Positions 45,563 to 55,000 of a stretch of 64,000 bases of DNA are shown here, piece after piece; positions within the stretch are counted from its first letter, which is position 1; each line of letters starts with the position of its first letter. The translations under genes and the position numbers were made by a program. Below the pieces are notes generated by a model. It did not search any database and had not been told where the DNA came from. It saw nothing but the letters and a program-made list of their open reading frames with translations. Source of the DNA: Eubacteriales bacterium (GTDB lineage Bacteria; Bacillota; Clostridia; Lachnospirales; Lachnospiraceae); NCBI GenBank assembly GCA_030526005.1, contig JAUNDP010000005.1:1-64000 (forward strand), read 5' to 3'.

Positions 45563-46441
45563 ATGACGAGAGAAGAATGGAAAGAACTGGTCAGATGGAA
45601 ACCAGTTTTGCTGGACGGCGCAACAGGCTCCAATCTGCTTGCCTGTGGAATGCCGAGGGGGATTTGCGCAGAATCCTGGATTTTAGAACATAAAGATGTA
45701 ATGATCCAACTTCAAAGAGAATATCAAAAAGCAGGGAGCCAGATTTTGTATGCGCCTACTTTTTCAGCGAATCGAATCGGACTTCAGGGATATGGGCTGG
45801 AAAAAAGAGTGGAAGAATACAATGAACGATTAGTCCATATTTCCAGGGAAGCTGCACAGGGGAAGGCATTGATTGCCGGAGATTTAACAACAACCGGAAA
45901 GACAGTTGGGGAAAATGGAACGATTACATATGAAGAACTGTTTGATGTCTATAAAGAGCAAATCACGAGTCTGGCCAATGCCGGAGTGGATCTGCTTGTG
46001 GCTGAGACGATGATCAGCATAGAAGAGACGATGGCAGCGCTTGATGCAGCAAGAGCGGTCTGCGATCTGCCGATGATGTGCAGCATGACAGTCAGCGCAG
46101 ATGGAACAGGTTTCTTTGGAGGCAGTGCAGTGGAGGCAATGGAGTCTCTTCAGGCGATGGGAGCAGATGCTGTTGGATTAAATTGCTCTGTAGGACCCGA
46201 TCAGCTGGAAGCTGTTGTGCGAGGCATGAAAAAAGTGGCAGAAGTTCCAGTCCTTGTAAAACCAAATGCCGGAATGCCGAAGATTGATGAAAAAGGAACA
46301 GCAGTATATACTATGGGAGAAGAGGCATTTGCAGAGGCGATGATCCGACTGATAAAAGAAGGCGCATGGATTGTCGGGGGATGCTGCGGCACAACACCGG
46401 CATATATTCGCACTTTAGCGGAAAAAATGAGAATGTTATAG
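45563..46441 (+). CDS. Homocysteine S-methyltransferase domain protein
   Basis: A 292-residue protein equal to the N-terminal, zinc-binding module of MetH. LLDGATGSNL starts the barrel; the zinc ligands are in GLNCSVGP and the CC of VGGCCGTTP. No folate-binding, cobalamin-binding or reactivation module is attached. It may use S-methylmethionine or a separate corrinoid protein as methyl donor; the sequence does not tell. Its position after hom fits methionine synthesis. Confidence 0.87.
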   Translation: MTREEWKELVRWKPVLLDGATGSNLLACGMPRGICAESWILEHKDVMIQLQREYQKAGSQILYAPTFSANRIGLQGYGLEKRVEEYNERLVHISREAAQGKALIAGDLTTTGKTVGENGTITYEELFDVYKEQITSLANAGVDLLVAETMISIEETMAALDAARAVCDLPMMCSMTVSADGTGFFGGSAVEAMESLQAMGADAVGLNCSVGPDQLEAVVRGMKKVAEVPVLVKPNAGMPKIDEKGTAVYTMGEEAFAEAMIRLIKEGAWIVGGCCGTTPAYIRTLAEKMRML

Positions 46442-46590
46442 ATTTACGGCATAAAACTCATATGCCTGCGTGTGGGAGTATGAAGAGGAAATCCGTGATA
46501 AAACGGATGATTTTCCGAAAAGGGATACTTTTGAGGGAAAGAAAGCGAAACAACAAAAGCAAAATATTTTCTGAGAAAGGACCAAAGAAT

Positions 46591-47583
46591 ATGAGAAAAG
46601 AGATGATCTGTTTACTGGCAGGAGGAATGGCGTTGCTGTCCATATTTGTTTTTCCGACCCCAGGCAGCAAAGCAGAAACTGTCCGTGCAGAAGAAGCGGA
46701 ACTAGCATGGGAAGAACAGGAAGAATACGATCCATTGGAAGAAGAGGAATGGATCGTGCGTGAAGAATATTATAATTATAGCGAAGAGGCATATTATGAG
46801 GAAGCCGAAGAACTGGAGACATACAGTGAACCGGAATCTCTGGAATACCTCTGGGATTTTGAGGAGCAAATGATGGAAGGCGCTGATCCAAAACGGATAG
46901 ATCTGCTGGAAGAAAATAAGGGAAAAAAAGTCAAACCGGAAAGAAATGATTCGGATGAGATCTGGATCGGCGTATATCCACTGGCACAATATCCTGATTT
47001 TCCAACAGGATGTGAAGTGACTTCCATGACAATGGTATTAAACTATGAAGGATTTGATGTGACAATCGGAGAATTATCAGATCAGTATTTGAAAAAAGGT
47101 GTGCCGGCCTCTGAAAGCTACCGTGAAATTTTCTGGGGAGATCCCCGGTCACCGGAAGCATTTGGATGTTTTGCGCCTGTTCTTGCAGATGCAGCGAATC
47201 AATATCTGAAGGAACAAAAGTCGGATAAGAGAGCGATTGATCTGACAGGGACAGAATTTGAAGACTTATATGAGGCGCTGCGCTATGGATATCCCGTCAT
47301 TGTATGGGGAAGCATGTATATTGATCAGGAGATTGTAGAAATTGGTTCCTGGGAAATTGAAGGGGAACAGGTGACATGGCCCGGAAATGAGCATTGTATG
47401 GTCTTGACAGGTTTCAGCCTGAAAGATGACACAGTAAAAGTCTGCGATCCTTTGAGAGGTATTGTGGATTATGACAGAACGGCATTTGAACGCCATTATA
47501 ATGATATGGAATGTCAGGCAATTATAATTTGCCCGGAAGAAGAAAAAGAAAATGAAATTCCGATTATTTTGCCTGTTGAATAG
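46591..47583 (+). CDS. Secreted C39-like peptidase domain protein
   Basis: A 330-residue exported protein. A signal peptide ends near SKAETVRAEE. A long acidic, Tyr-rich linker (Glu/Tyr repeats near residues 40-85) precedes a papain-like C39_2 domain: Cys in FPTGCEVTSMTMVL, His in GNEHCMVLTGF and Asp in VCDPLRG. It may cut peptides or bind the cell wall outside the cell. I chose ATG 46591 after GAAAGGACC; longer frames overlap the previous gene. A hairpin ATCCGT/ACGGAT (46491-46508) lies upstream. Confidence 0.83.
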   Translation: MRKEMICLLAGGMALLSIFVFPTPGSKAETVRAEEAELAWEEQEEYDPLEEEEWIVREEYYNYSEEAYYEEAEELETYSEPESLEYLWDFEEQMMEGADPKRIDLLEENKGKKVKPERNDSDEIWIGVYPLAQYPDFPTGCEVTSMTMVLNYEGFDVTIGELSDQYLKKGVPASESYREIFWGDPRSPEAFGCFAPVLADAANQYLKEQKSDKRAIDLTGTEFEDLYEALRYGYPVIVWGSMYIDQEIVEIGSWEIEGEQVTWPGNEHCMVLTGFSLKDDTVKVCDPLRGIVDYDRTAFERHYNDMECQAIIICPEEEKENEIPIILPVE

Positions 47584-47604
47584 AAGAAGAAAGGAAATGA
47601 AATC

Positions 47605-49011
47605 ATGTACAGAGAACAGATTGACCATTATATTGACCAGCACAAAGAGGAAATGATAGAAGATTTAAAAACTCTGGTGCGCATTGACAGTCAGAGAACA
47701 CCGGCAAAAGAGGGGATGCCATACGGCGAAGGACCGGCAAAAGCGATTGCAGCAGCAAAAGAGATGATGGAGAAGGCAGGATTCCTCACGAGAAATTATG
47801 AAAACCATGTTGTGACAGCAGATTTTTCTGAAAAAGAAAAGCAGCTCGACATTCTGGCACATTTAGATGTTGTTCCTGTTACGGATGATTGGACGGTGAC
47901 AAAGCCATTTGTTCCGCTTGTTGTGGGCGACCGTATTTACGGAAGAGGAACAGCTGACGATAAAGGACCTGCAATCGCGGCTCTTTATGCGATGAAAGCA
48001 ATCAAAGATCTGAATATCCCATTAAAGAAAAATGTGCGTTTGATTTTAGGTGCGGACGAAGAATGCGGATCTGAGGATTTAGAGTATTATTATGGGATTG
48101 AAGAAGAAGCTCCGATGTCATTTACACCGGACGCGGATTTCCCGGTAATCAATATTGAAAAGGGACGTCTTTCAAAAGAGTTTACGGTCTCCTTTGAAAA
48201 ATCAGCAGATCTGCCAAAGATTGTATCTGTAGAGGGAGGAGACAAATCAAATGTAGTTCCTGGAAGAGCAAAAGCGGTACTGGAAGGATTTTCAATGGAA
48301 GTTGTGCAGGAGAAAGCGAAAGAAGCAGAAAACAGTACAAAAGCAAGCTTTGAGATGACACAGGAAGACGGAAAAATAATCGTTTTCTGTAAGGGACAGG
48401 CGGCACATGCTTCTGCACCGGACGGAGGAGTGAATGCAGTGACAGCGCTGATGACACTGCTTGTCTCACTTCCGGCAGCAAAAAGCGCAGGATTTGAAAA
48501 ATTGTGCGCAGTGGCAAAGCTATTTCCGCATCATGACCACCAGGGAGAGGCGCTTGGAATCAATATGGCGGATGAGATCTCAGGAAAGCTGACAATCTGC
48601 TTTAGCGTATTCCATTATGATGAAACTTCTCTGAGAGGAGAATTTGACAGCCGTGCGCCGATTTGTGCAAATGATGAAAACCTTACAGAGACGATTCACA
48701 GAAAATTAAAAGCAGAAGGAATTCTGATGGAAGGAGGAGAGATGACTCCGCCGCATCATGTGCCGGCTGATTCACCTCTTGTGGAGACGCTTCTGGAAAG
48801 TTATGAGCGATATACTGGCATAAAAGGAAAACCTCTGGCAATCGGAGGCGGAACTTATGTGCATCATTTAAAACGAGGAGTTGCATTTGGATGTGAAGAT
48901 CCAGCAGTGGATAATCATATGCATGGCGACGATGAATTTATGCTTCTGGATGTGCTGTTTATGAGCGCTAAAATTTTTGCAGATGCAATTATAAAATTAT
49001 GTAATTTATAA
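47605..49011 (+). CDS. pepV: PepV-type dipeptidase (M20)
   Basis: A 468-residue M20 metallopeptidase of the PepV/Sapep type. Zinc ligands are in LAHLDVVP, GRGTADDKGP and ADEECGSED; GGGTYVHHL and DNHMHGDDE complete the site. It releases amino acids from dipeptides in the cytoplasm. GAAAGGAAA precedes the ATG. It is followed by a hairpin and folA. Confidence 0.92.
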   Translation: MYREQIDHYIDQHKEEMIEDLKTLVRIDSQRTPAKEGMPYGEGPAKAIAAAKEMMEKAGFLTRNYENHVVTADFSEKEKQLDILAHLDVVPVTDDWTVTKPFVPLVVGDRIYGRGTADDKGPAIAALYAMKAIKDLNIPLKKNVRLILGADEECGSEDLEYYYGIEEEAPMSFTPDADFPVINIEKGRLSKEFTVSFEKSADLPKIVSVEGGDKSNVVPGRAKAVLEGFSMEVVQEKAKEAENSTKASFEMTQEDGKIIVFCKGQAAHASAPDGGVNAVTALMTLLVSLPAAKSAGFEKLCAVAKLFPHHDHQGEALGINMADEISGKLTICFSVFHYDETSLRGEFDSRAPICANDENLTETIHRKLKAEGILMEGGEMTPPHHVPADSPLVETLLESYERYTGIKGKPLAIGGGTYVHHLKRGVAFGCEDPAVDNHMHGDDEFMLLDVLFMSAKIFADAIIKLCNL

Positions 49012-49080
49012 AATTGCAGCCAGAAAACCCATTACTTTTAGAGGATGGGCAGTTCACAATCGTATAAAATTTGTATGGTA

Positions 49081-49114
49081 TGCGGGATAAAATAATTTTA
49101 TCCCGCAGATTTTT
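49081..49114 (+). terminator. Hairpin between pepV and folA
   Basis: TGCGGGATAAA... pairs with ...TTTATCCCGCA (49081-49107), followed by GATTTTT. It could end pepV transcription or damp folA, whose ribosome site lies only a few bases later. Confidence 0.6.
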
Positions 49115-49129
49115 AGAGGAGAGACCAAA

Positions 49130-49624
49130 ATGAATCTGATTGTAGCGGTAGATAAAAACTGGGCGATTGGCAATAAAAATGAACTGTTGGTGAACATTCC
49201 AAGAGATAAGAAATTTTTTCGAGAGATGACGACAGGAAAAGTTGTTGTGATGGGAAGAAAGACGCTGGAAAGTTTTCCAAATGGTATGCCTCTTCCAAAC
49301 AGAATCAATATTGTTTTGACAAAAAATAAAAATTATAAAGCAAAGGGAACCATTCTTGTTCATTCTCTGGAAGAACTGTTGGAAGAACTGAAAAAATATG
49401 ACAAGGAAGATATTTATGTGATCGGGGGCGGAACTGTGTATGAACAGCTTCTGCCATACTGCAGCACGGCGCATGTGACGAAGATTGACCATGCTTTTGA
49501 GGCAGATACTTATATTCCAAATCTGGATGAATGTCCGGAATGGAAAATCACAGCGGAAAGTGATGAGCAGACTTATTTTGATCTGGAATACTATTTCCTG
49601 CAATATGAAAGAAAAAATTCATGA
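49130..49624 (+). CDS. folA: Dihydrofolate reductase
   Basis: A 164-residue DHFR; it reduces dihydrofolate to tetrahydrofolate. LIVAVDKNWAIGNKNELL is the N-terminal signature, VVMGRKTLESF the NADPH-binding motif, and VIGGGTVYEQLLPY the third. It is separate from the main folate operon 40 kb away. AGAGGAGAG precedes the ATG. No thymidylate synthase is beside it. Confidence 0.94.
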   Translation: MNLIVAVDKNWAIGNKNELLVNIPRDKKFFREMTTGKVVVMGRKTLESFPNGMPLPNRINIVLTKNKNYKAKGTILVHSLEELLEELKKYDKEDIYVIGGGTVYEQLLPYCSTAHVTKIDHAFEADTYIPNLDECPEWKITAESDEQTYFDLEYYFLQYERKNS

Positions 49625-49727
49625 GTAAGACGGGAACAGTTGATATTTCAGACAGGAGACGTTTAAACAATCTGTGCATAGAGGAAAACGGTAAGGCAGA
49701 AAAACAAAAGCAGTTTACTGTTTTACC

Positions 49728-49753
49728 TTGACAAAGTGGAAGGAAAGTATAAT
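49728..49753 (+). promoter_or_regulatory. Possible promoter of ilvE
   Basis: A consensus TTGACA at 49728-49733 and TATAAT at 49748-49753, but the 14-bp spacer is short; the overlapping TAATAA would give 16. No T-box leader is present. Confidence 0.45.
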
Positions 49754-49794
49754 AATTAGAGAAAGTGAATCAATTATTCGGGAGGATGAAGAAA

Positions 49795-50865
49795 ATGCTT
49801 GACATTAAAATCGAAAAAACAACAAATCCGAAACCGATCCCAGGACCGGAAAATCCATTAGTATTCGGAACAATTTTTACAGACCATATGTATGTGATGG
49901 ACTATACAAAAGGAAAAGGATGGCATGATCCGCGGATTGTTCCATATCAGCCGATTGTTCTGGACCCTTCTGCGATGGTATTTCATTATGGACAGGAAAT
50001 GTTTGAAGGATTAAAAGCTTATAAGACAGAGGATGGCAGAACATTATTATTCCGTCCGGACAAAAATATTGAGAGAGCGAATAATTCGAACCGTCGTCTG
50101 ATGATTCCTGAGATTGACCCGGAAGATTTTTTAAATGCGATTCAGACGCTGGTAAAAACAGACGAAGCATGGATTCCGACAAAACCAGGCACTTCCCTGT
50201 ATATCAGACCGTTTGTGATCGCTACAGATCCATTTTTAGGGGTCCGTCCGTCAGATACCTATAAATTTATTATTATTCTTTCCCCAGTCGGCGCTTATTA
50301 TCCGGAAGGACTCAATCCTGTAAAGATCTGGATTGAGGATGAATATGTGCGTGCAGTCAGAGGCGGAATCGGTGAGGCAAAGACAGGAGGCAATTATGTG
50401 GCTTCTCTTGCTGCACAAGTGAAAGCGCACGAGGAAGGATATTCACAGGTATTATGGCTGGATGGCGTAGAGCGAAAATATATCGAAGAAGTAGGGGCAA
50501 TGAATATTTTCTTTAAGATCAATGGAACGGTAGTGACTCCGATGCTGAACGGAAGTATTCTTCCAGGCGTTACAAGAAATACCTGTATTGCACTTTGCAA
50601 AGAGTGGGGAATGCCAGTGGAAGAGAGAAGAGTTTCCGTCGAAGAATTAGTGGACGCTGCAAGAAGCGGCGCTTTGGAAGAAGTATGGGGCAGCGGAACA
50701 GCAGCAGTGATTTCTCCGGTAGGACATTTGCGCTATGAGGAAGAAGTTTTTGAAATCGGAGACGGAGGAATCGGACCAGTCAGCCAGAAACTGTATGATA
50801 CAGTGACAGGAATTCAGCTGGGCAAACTGGAAGATACACATCATTGGACCGTGGAAGTGAAATAG
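49795..50865 (+). CDS. ilvE: Branched-chain amino acid aminotransferase
   Basis: A 356-residue fold-type IV PLP enzyme, catalysing the last step in leucine, isoleucine and valine synthesis and the first in their breakdown. FHYGQEMFEGLKAY and RPFVIATDPFLGV are typical; the PLP-binding Lys is in GGNYVASLAAQ/ERKYIEEVGAMN context. Start ATG 49795 lies nine bases after GGGAGG. It is monocistronic between a promoter and a terminator. Confidence 0.93.
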   Translation: MLDIKIEKTTNPKPIPGPENPLVFGTIFTDHMYVMDYTKGKGWHDPRIVPYQPIVLDPSAMVFHYGQEMFEGLKAYKTEDGRTLLFRPDKNIERANNSNRRLMIPEIDPEDFLNAIQTLVKTDEAWIPTKPGTSLYIRPFVIATDPFLGVRPSDTYKFIIILSPVGAYYPEGLNPVKIWIEDEYVRAVRGGIGEAKTGGNYVASLAAQVKAHEEGYSQVLWLDGVERKYIEEVGAMNIFFKINGTVVTPMLNGSILPGVTRNTCIALCKEWGMPVEERRVSVEELVDAARSGALEEVWGSGTAAVISPVGHLRYEEEVFEIGDGGIGPVSQKLYDTVTGIQLGKLEDTHHWTVEVK

Positions 50866-50885
50866 AACATCTGAGAGAAAGTAAG

Positions 50886-50924
50886 AAGGCTGGGATGACT
50901 GAAAAAGATTCTCAGTCTTTTCTG
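50886..50924 (+). terminator. Terminator after ilvE
   Basis: AAGGCTGGGA (50886-50895) pairs with TCTCAGTCTT (50910-50919), including G-U pairs, followed by T residues. Confidence 0.65.
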
Positions 50925-51011
50925 ATGTAAAAAAAAGTGTGAAAAAAAACAAAGCCATGGTATAATAAAAAAACAGGTGATTTTAAGGTCAGAATGGAGG
51001 AATTGAACGGT

Positions 51012-52073
51012 ATGTTTATGTACAGAGACCATACAAAAGTTATTTCGATTGGAGACCGTGTAATTGGCGGAGGAAATCCGATTTTAATCCAGTCTATGAC
51101 AAATACAAAGACAGAAGATATAAAATCGACGGTTGCGCAGATAAAACGTCTGGAGTCGGCAGGATGTGAAATCATCCGTTGCGCTGTTCCGACAATGGAG
51201 GCGGCTGAAGCATTGTCGGAGATCAAAAAGCAGATTTCGATTCCTTTGGTTGCGGATATTCATTTTGATTACCGTCTGGCAATCGCAGCAATCGAACATG
51301 GTGCAGATAAAATCAGGATCAATCCGGGAAATATTGGAAGCAAAGAACGGTTAAAAGCCGTTGTCGATGCGGCAAAAGAGAGAAAAATTCCGATTCGCGT
51401 CGGAGTAAACAGCGGTTCACTTGAGAAAGAAATTGTAGAGCGGGATCACGGCGTGACAGCAGAAGGAATTGTAGAAAGCGCATTGGATAAAGTACATATG
51501 ATAGAGGAAGCAGGGTACGATCAGATTGTAATCAGCATTAAATCCTCCGATGTGCTGATGTGCGCCAAAGCGCATGAACTGATTGCGGAACAGACAACGT
51601 ATCCTCTTCATGTGGGAATCACAGAGGCAGGTACATTATTATCCGGAAATATCAAATCGGCAGTTGGGCTGGGAATGATTTTATCAAAAGGAATCGGGGA
51701 TACGATCCGTGTTTCTCTGACAGGAGATCCGATTGAAGAAATCAAATCAGCAAAATTAATACTGCGAACACTTGGTTTGAGGAAGGGCGGTATAGAAGTT
51801 GTCTCCTGTCCTACCTGCGGAAGAACACAGATTGATTTGATTGGACTTGCAAACCGTGTGGAGAATATGGTTGCCGATATTCCGCTTAACTTAAAAGTTG
51901 CAGTTATGGGATGTGTAGTCAACGGCCCAGGGGAGGCAAAAGAGGCAGATATCGGAATCGCGGGAGGCAAAGGCGAAGGACTGCTGATAAAAAAAGGCCA
52001 GGTTGTGCGCAAACTTCCAGAAGATCAGCTGCTTTTGGCCCTGAGGGAAGAATTATTAAACTGGAGTGAATGA
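51012..52073 (+). CDS. ispG: 4-hydroxy-3-methylbut-2-enyl diphosphate synthase IspG
   Basis: A 353-residue iron-sulfur enzyme of the MEP isoprenoid pathway. The N-terminal barrel has QSMTNTKTED and DIHFDYRLA; the C-terminal cluster domain has CPTCGRTQID and CVVNGPGEAKEADIG. I choose ATG 51012, 11 bases after GGAGG; ATG 50994 sits on that site. A TATAAT at 50961-50966 may be its -10 box. The usual neighbours dxr and rseP are not in the window; polC follows with one base between. Confidence 0.93.
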   Translation: MFMYRDHTKVISIGDRVIGGGNPILIQSMTNTKTEDIKSTVAQIKRLESAGCEIIRCAVPTMEAAEALSEIKKQISIPLVADIHFDYRLAIAAIEHGADKIRINPGNIGSKERLKAVVDAAKERKIPIRVGVNSGSLEKEIVERDHGVTAEGIVESALDKVHMIEEAGYDQIVISIKSSDVLMCAKAHELIAEQTTYPLHVGITEAGTLLSGNIKSAVGLGMILSKGIGDTIRVSLTGDPIEEIKSAKLILRTLGLRKGGIEVVSCPTCGRTQIDLIGLANRVENMVADIPLNLKVAVMGCVVNGPGEAKEADIGIAGGKGEGLLIKKGQVVRKLPEDQLLLALREELLNWSE

Positions 52074-52074
52074 C

Positions 52075-55000
52075 ATGGGGAAAACTTTTTTTGATGTATT
52101 TTCTACGCTGAATCTGAACAGTACATTAAAAACGCTGTTTGGAGAAGCGCAGGTAACGAAAGTAAGCGTTACTTCCAGAAAAGATTTTTTACATATTTTT
52201 TTGTACAGTGAAAAGCTGATCAAGAAAAAATATATTTATCAGATGGAACGTGAAATTGCGCAGCAGATTTTTCAAGGTATTGATATTCAGGTCAAGATCA
52301 TTGAAAAATTTAAACTGTCAAAGCAATATACGCCACAGATCCTGCTGGAAGAGTACCGCAGCAGTATTTTGATGGAGCTGAAACAGTATAGCATATTTGA
52401 ATACAATTTGTTTCGCCAGGCAAAAATTTCGTTTGAAAGCGAAAGAGAGATGAAAATGAAAGTACCGGACTCTGCTTTTCTGGAAGAAAAACTGAAAGAC
52501 TTAGTGAGAATTCTGGAAAAAATTTTCGATGACAGATGTGGATTCTCTGTACTGATTGATGCAGAGATCGAGAAAGCAGAGGAAAGTCTGGAAAAGAAAA
52601 ACAGTCAGATTCAAATTGAGCAGGAAGTCGAGGCTGTGATTGAGCAGGTAAAACAAAGACGAGCAGAAGCCCGGGAAGAGAAGAAAATCCAGCAGGAAGA
52701 AAAGGCAGAGCAGAAAGAAAATGTGCAGGAAAAATCAAAGAATGGCAATAGTCTCAAATTTGAGCGGCGGGAGAAATATTATTCCAACGTAAAGAGATCG
52801 GATGATCCGGATGTAATTTACGGAAAAAGTTTTGATGATGAGATTATTCCGATGAAAAATATTCAGGGAGAGATGGGAGAAGTTGCAGTACACGGTCAAG
52901 TGCTTGAGTTGGAGACAAAAGCGATCAGAAATGAAAAGACGATTGTAATCTTTCAACTTTCCGATTTTACCGATACGTTTATAATGAAAATTTTTGTCAA
53001 AAATGATCAATGCGAGGAGATTCTGTCGCACATCAAAAAAGGCGCTTTTTTGAAAGTAAAGGGAGTGACAACCATTGACCGGTTTGACAGTCAGCTGACG
53101 ATCGGCTCCCTTGTGGGAATCAAAAAGATTCAGGATTTCCGTGTGGAACGAAAGGATACTTATGCAGAAAAGAGAGTGGAACTGCACTGCCATACAAAGA
53201 TGAGCGATATGGATGGCGTATCTGACGTCAAAGATATCATCAAACGTGCAGCAAAATGGGGACATAAAGCGATCGCCATCACAGATCATGGCGTCGTTCA
53301 GGCGTTCACAGACGCCAACCATGCAGTCTCACCGGATGACGATTTTAAAGTGATTTACGGGACAGAAGCTTATCTGGTTGATGATCTGCAAAGTCTTGTA
53401 GAAAATTCCAAAAATCAGAGTCTGGATGGAACATTTGTCGTATTTGACCTGGAGACGACAGGATTTAGTCCTGTCCACAACAAGATTATTGAGATTGGCG
53501 CAGTGCGTGTGGAAAACGGAAAAATCACAGACCGATTCAGCACATTTGTAAATCCGAAAGTTCCAATTCCATTTCGGATTGAAGAGCTGACAGGAATCAA
53601 TGATGCGATGGTGATGGACAGTGACACGATTGATGTCATTTTGCCGCAGTTTTTAAAATTCTGTGAGGGAGCCGTCATGGTAGCGCATAACGCATCTTTT
53701 GATATGAGTTTTATTCTGGAGAACTGCAGAAGACAGAAAACAGAGAGCGCCTTTACAAGCATTGACACAGTCGCGCTTGCCAGAGTTCTGCTTCCGCAGC
53801 TCAATCGCTATAAACTGGATACAGTGGCGAAAACGCTGCAGATTTCACTGGAAAATCACCACCGTGCAGTTGATGACGCAGAATGTACGGCAGAGATTTT
53901 TTTGAAATTTATAAAAATGCTGAAAGACAGGGAAATTACTTCTCTCGATCAGGTAAATGAACTTGGGGCAAATAATACGGATAAAATAAAAAAGATGCCG
54001 ACCTACCATGCAATTTTGCTTGCCACAAATGATGTGGGGAGAATTAATCTGTATCGGCTGATTTCCTGCTCTCACCTTCAATATTATAACAGGAGACCGC
54101 GTATTCCAAAAAGTGAGTTCCTGAAAAACCGAGAGGGGCTTTTGATTGGATCAGCGTGTGAGGCAGGAGAGCTGTATCAGGCGATCCTGAATGATCGTCC
54201 TGAACAGGAAGTAGCGCGGCTTGCTGAATTTTATGATTATTATGAAATTCAGCCTCTGGGAAATAATGGCTTTATGATCCGCAGCGAGAAATATCCGAAC
54301 ATCCAGTCAGAAGAAGATCTGATCCGCATTAACAAAAGAATTGTGAAGCTGGGAGAAGAGTTTCAAAAGATGGTGGTTGCGACATGCGATGTCCATTTCC
54401 TTGATCCAGAGGATGAAGTGTACCGCCGCATTATCATGGCTGGGAAAGGATTTGATGATGCAGATGAGCAGGCTCCGTTGTATCTGCGCACGACGGAGGA
54501 GATGCTGAAAGAATTTTCCTATCTGGGCAGCGATAAGGCAAAAGAAGTTGTCATCACAAATACAAGAAAAATTGCGGATATGTGTGAAAAAATTTCACCT
54601 GTGCGTCCGGACAAATGTCCTCCTGTCATTGAAAACTCCGATCAGACGCTGCGTGATATCTGTTATAACAGAGCGCATGAAATATATGGAGAAGAATTGC
54701 CGGAAGTCGTAAAAGAACGGCTGGAGAGAGAACTCAATTCCATTATTTCCAATGGATTTGCGGTGATGTATATCATTGCGCAGAAGCTTGTGTGGAAATC
54801 AAATGAGGACGGCTATCTTGTAGGTTCCAGAGGATCGGTAGGATCTTCATTTGTAGCTACAATGGCTGGAATTACAGAAGTAAATCCTCTGAGACCGCAT
54901 TACTATTGCCCGCATTGCCATTACAGCGATTTTGATTCCGACTATGTAAAACCATATGTCGGAGGAGCAGGGTGCGATATGCCTGATATGGACTGCCCGA

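Noticed and set aside
46436..46891. 151-codon minus-strand frame before and across the C39 gene
   Set aside because: No ribosome site or recognisable domain; it runs through the signal peptide and linker of a supported gene.
49625..49794. T-box leader before ilvE
   Set aside because: No T-box sequence or specifier stem; the gap is short and starts with a promoter.
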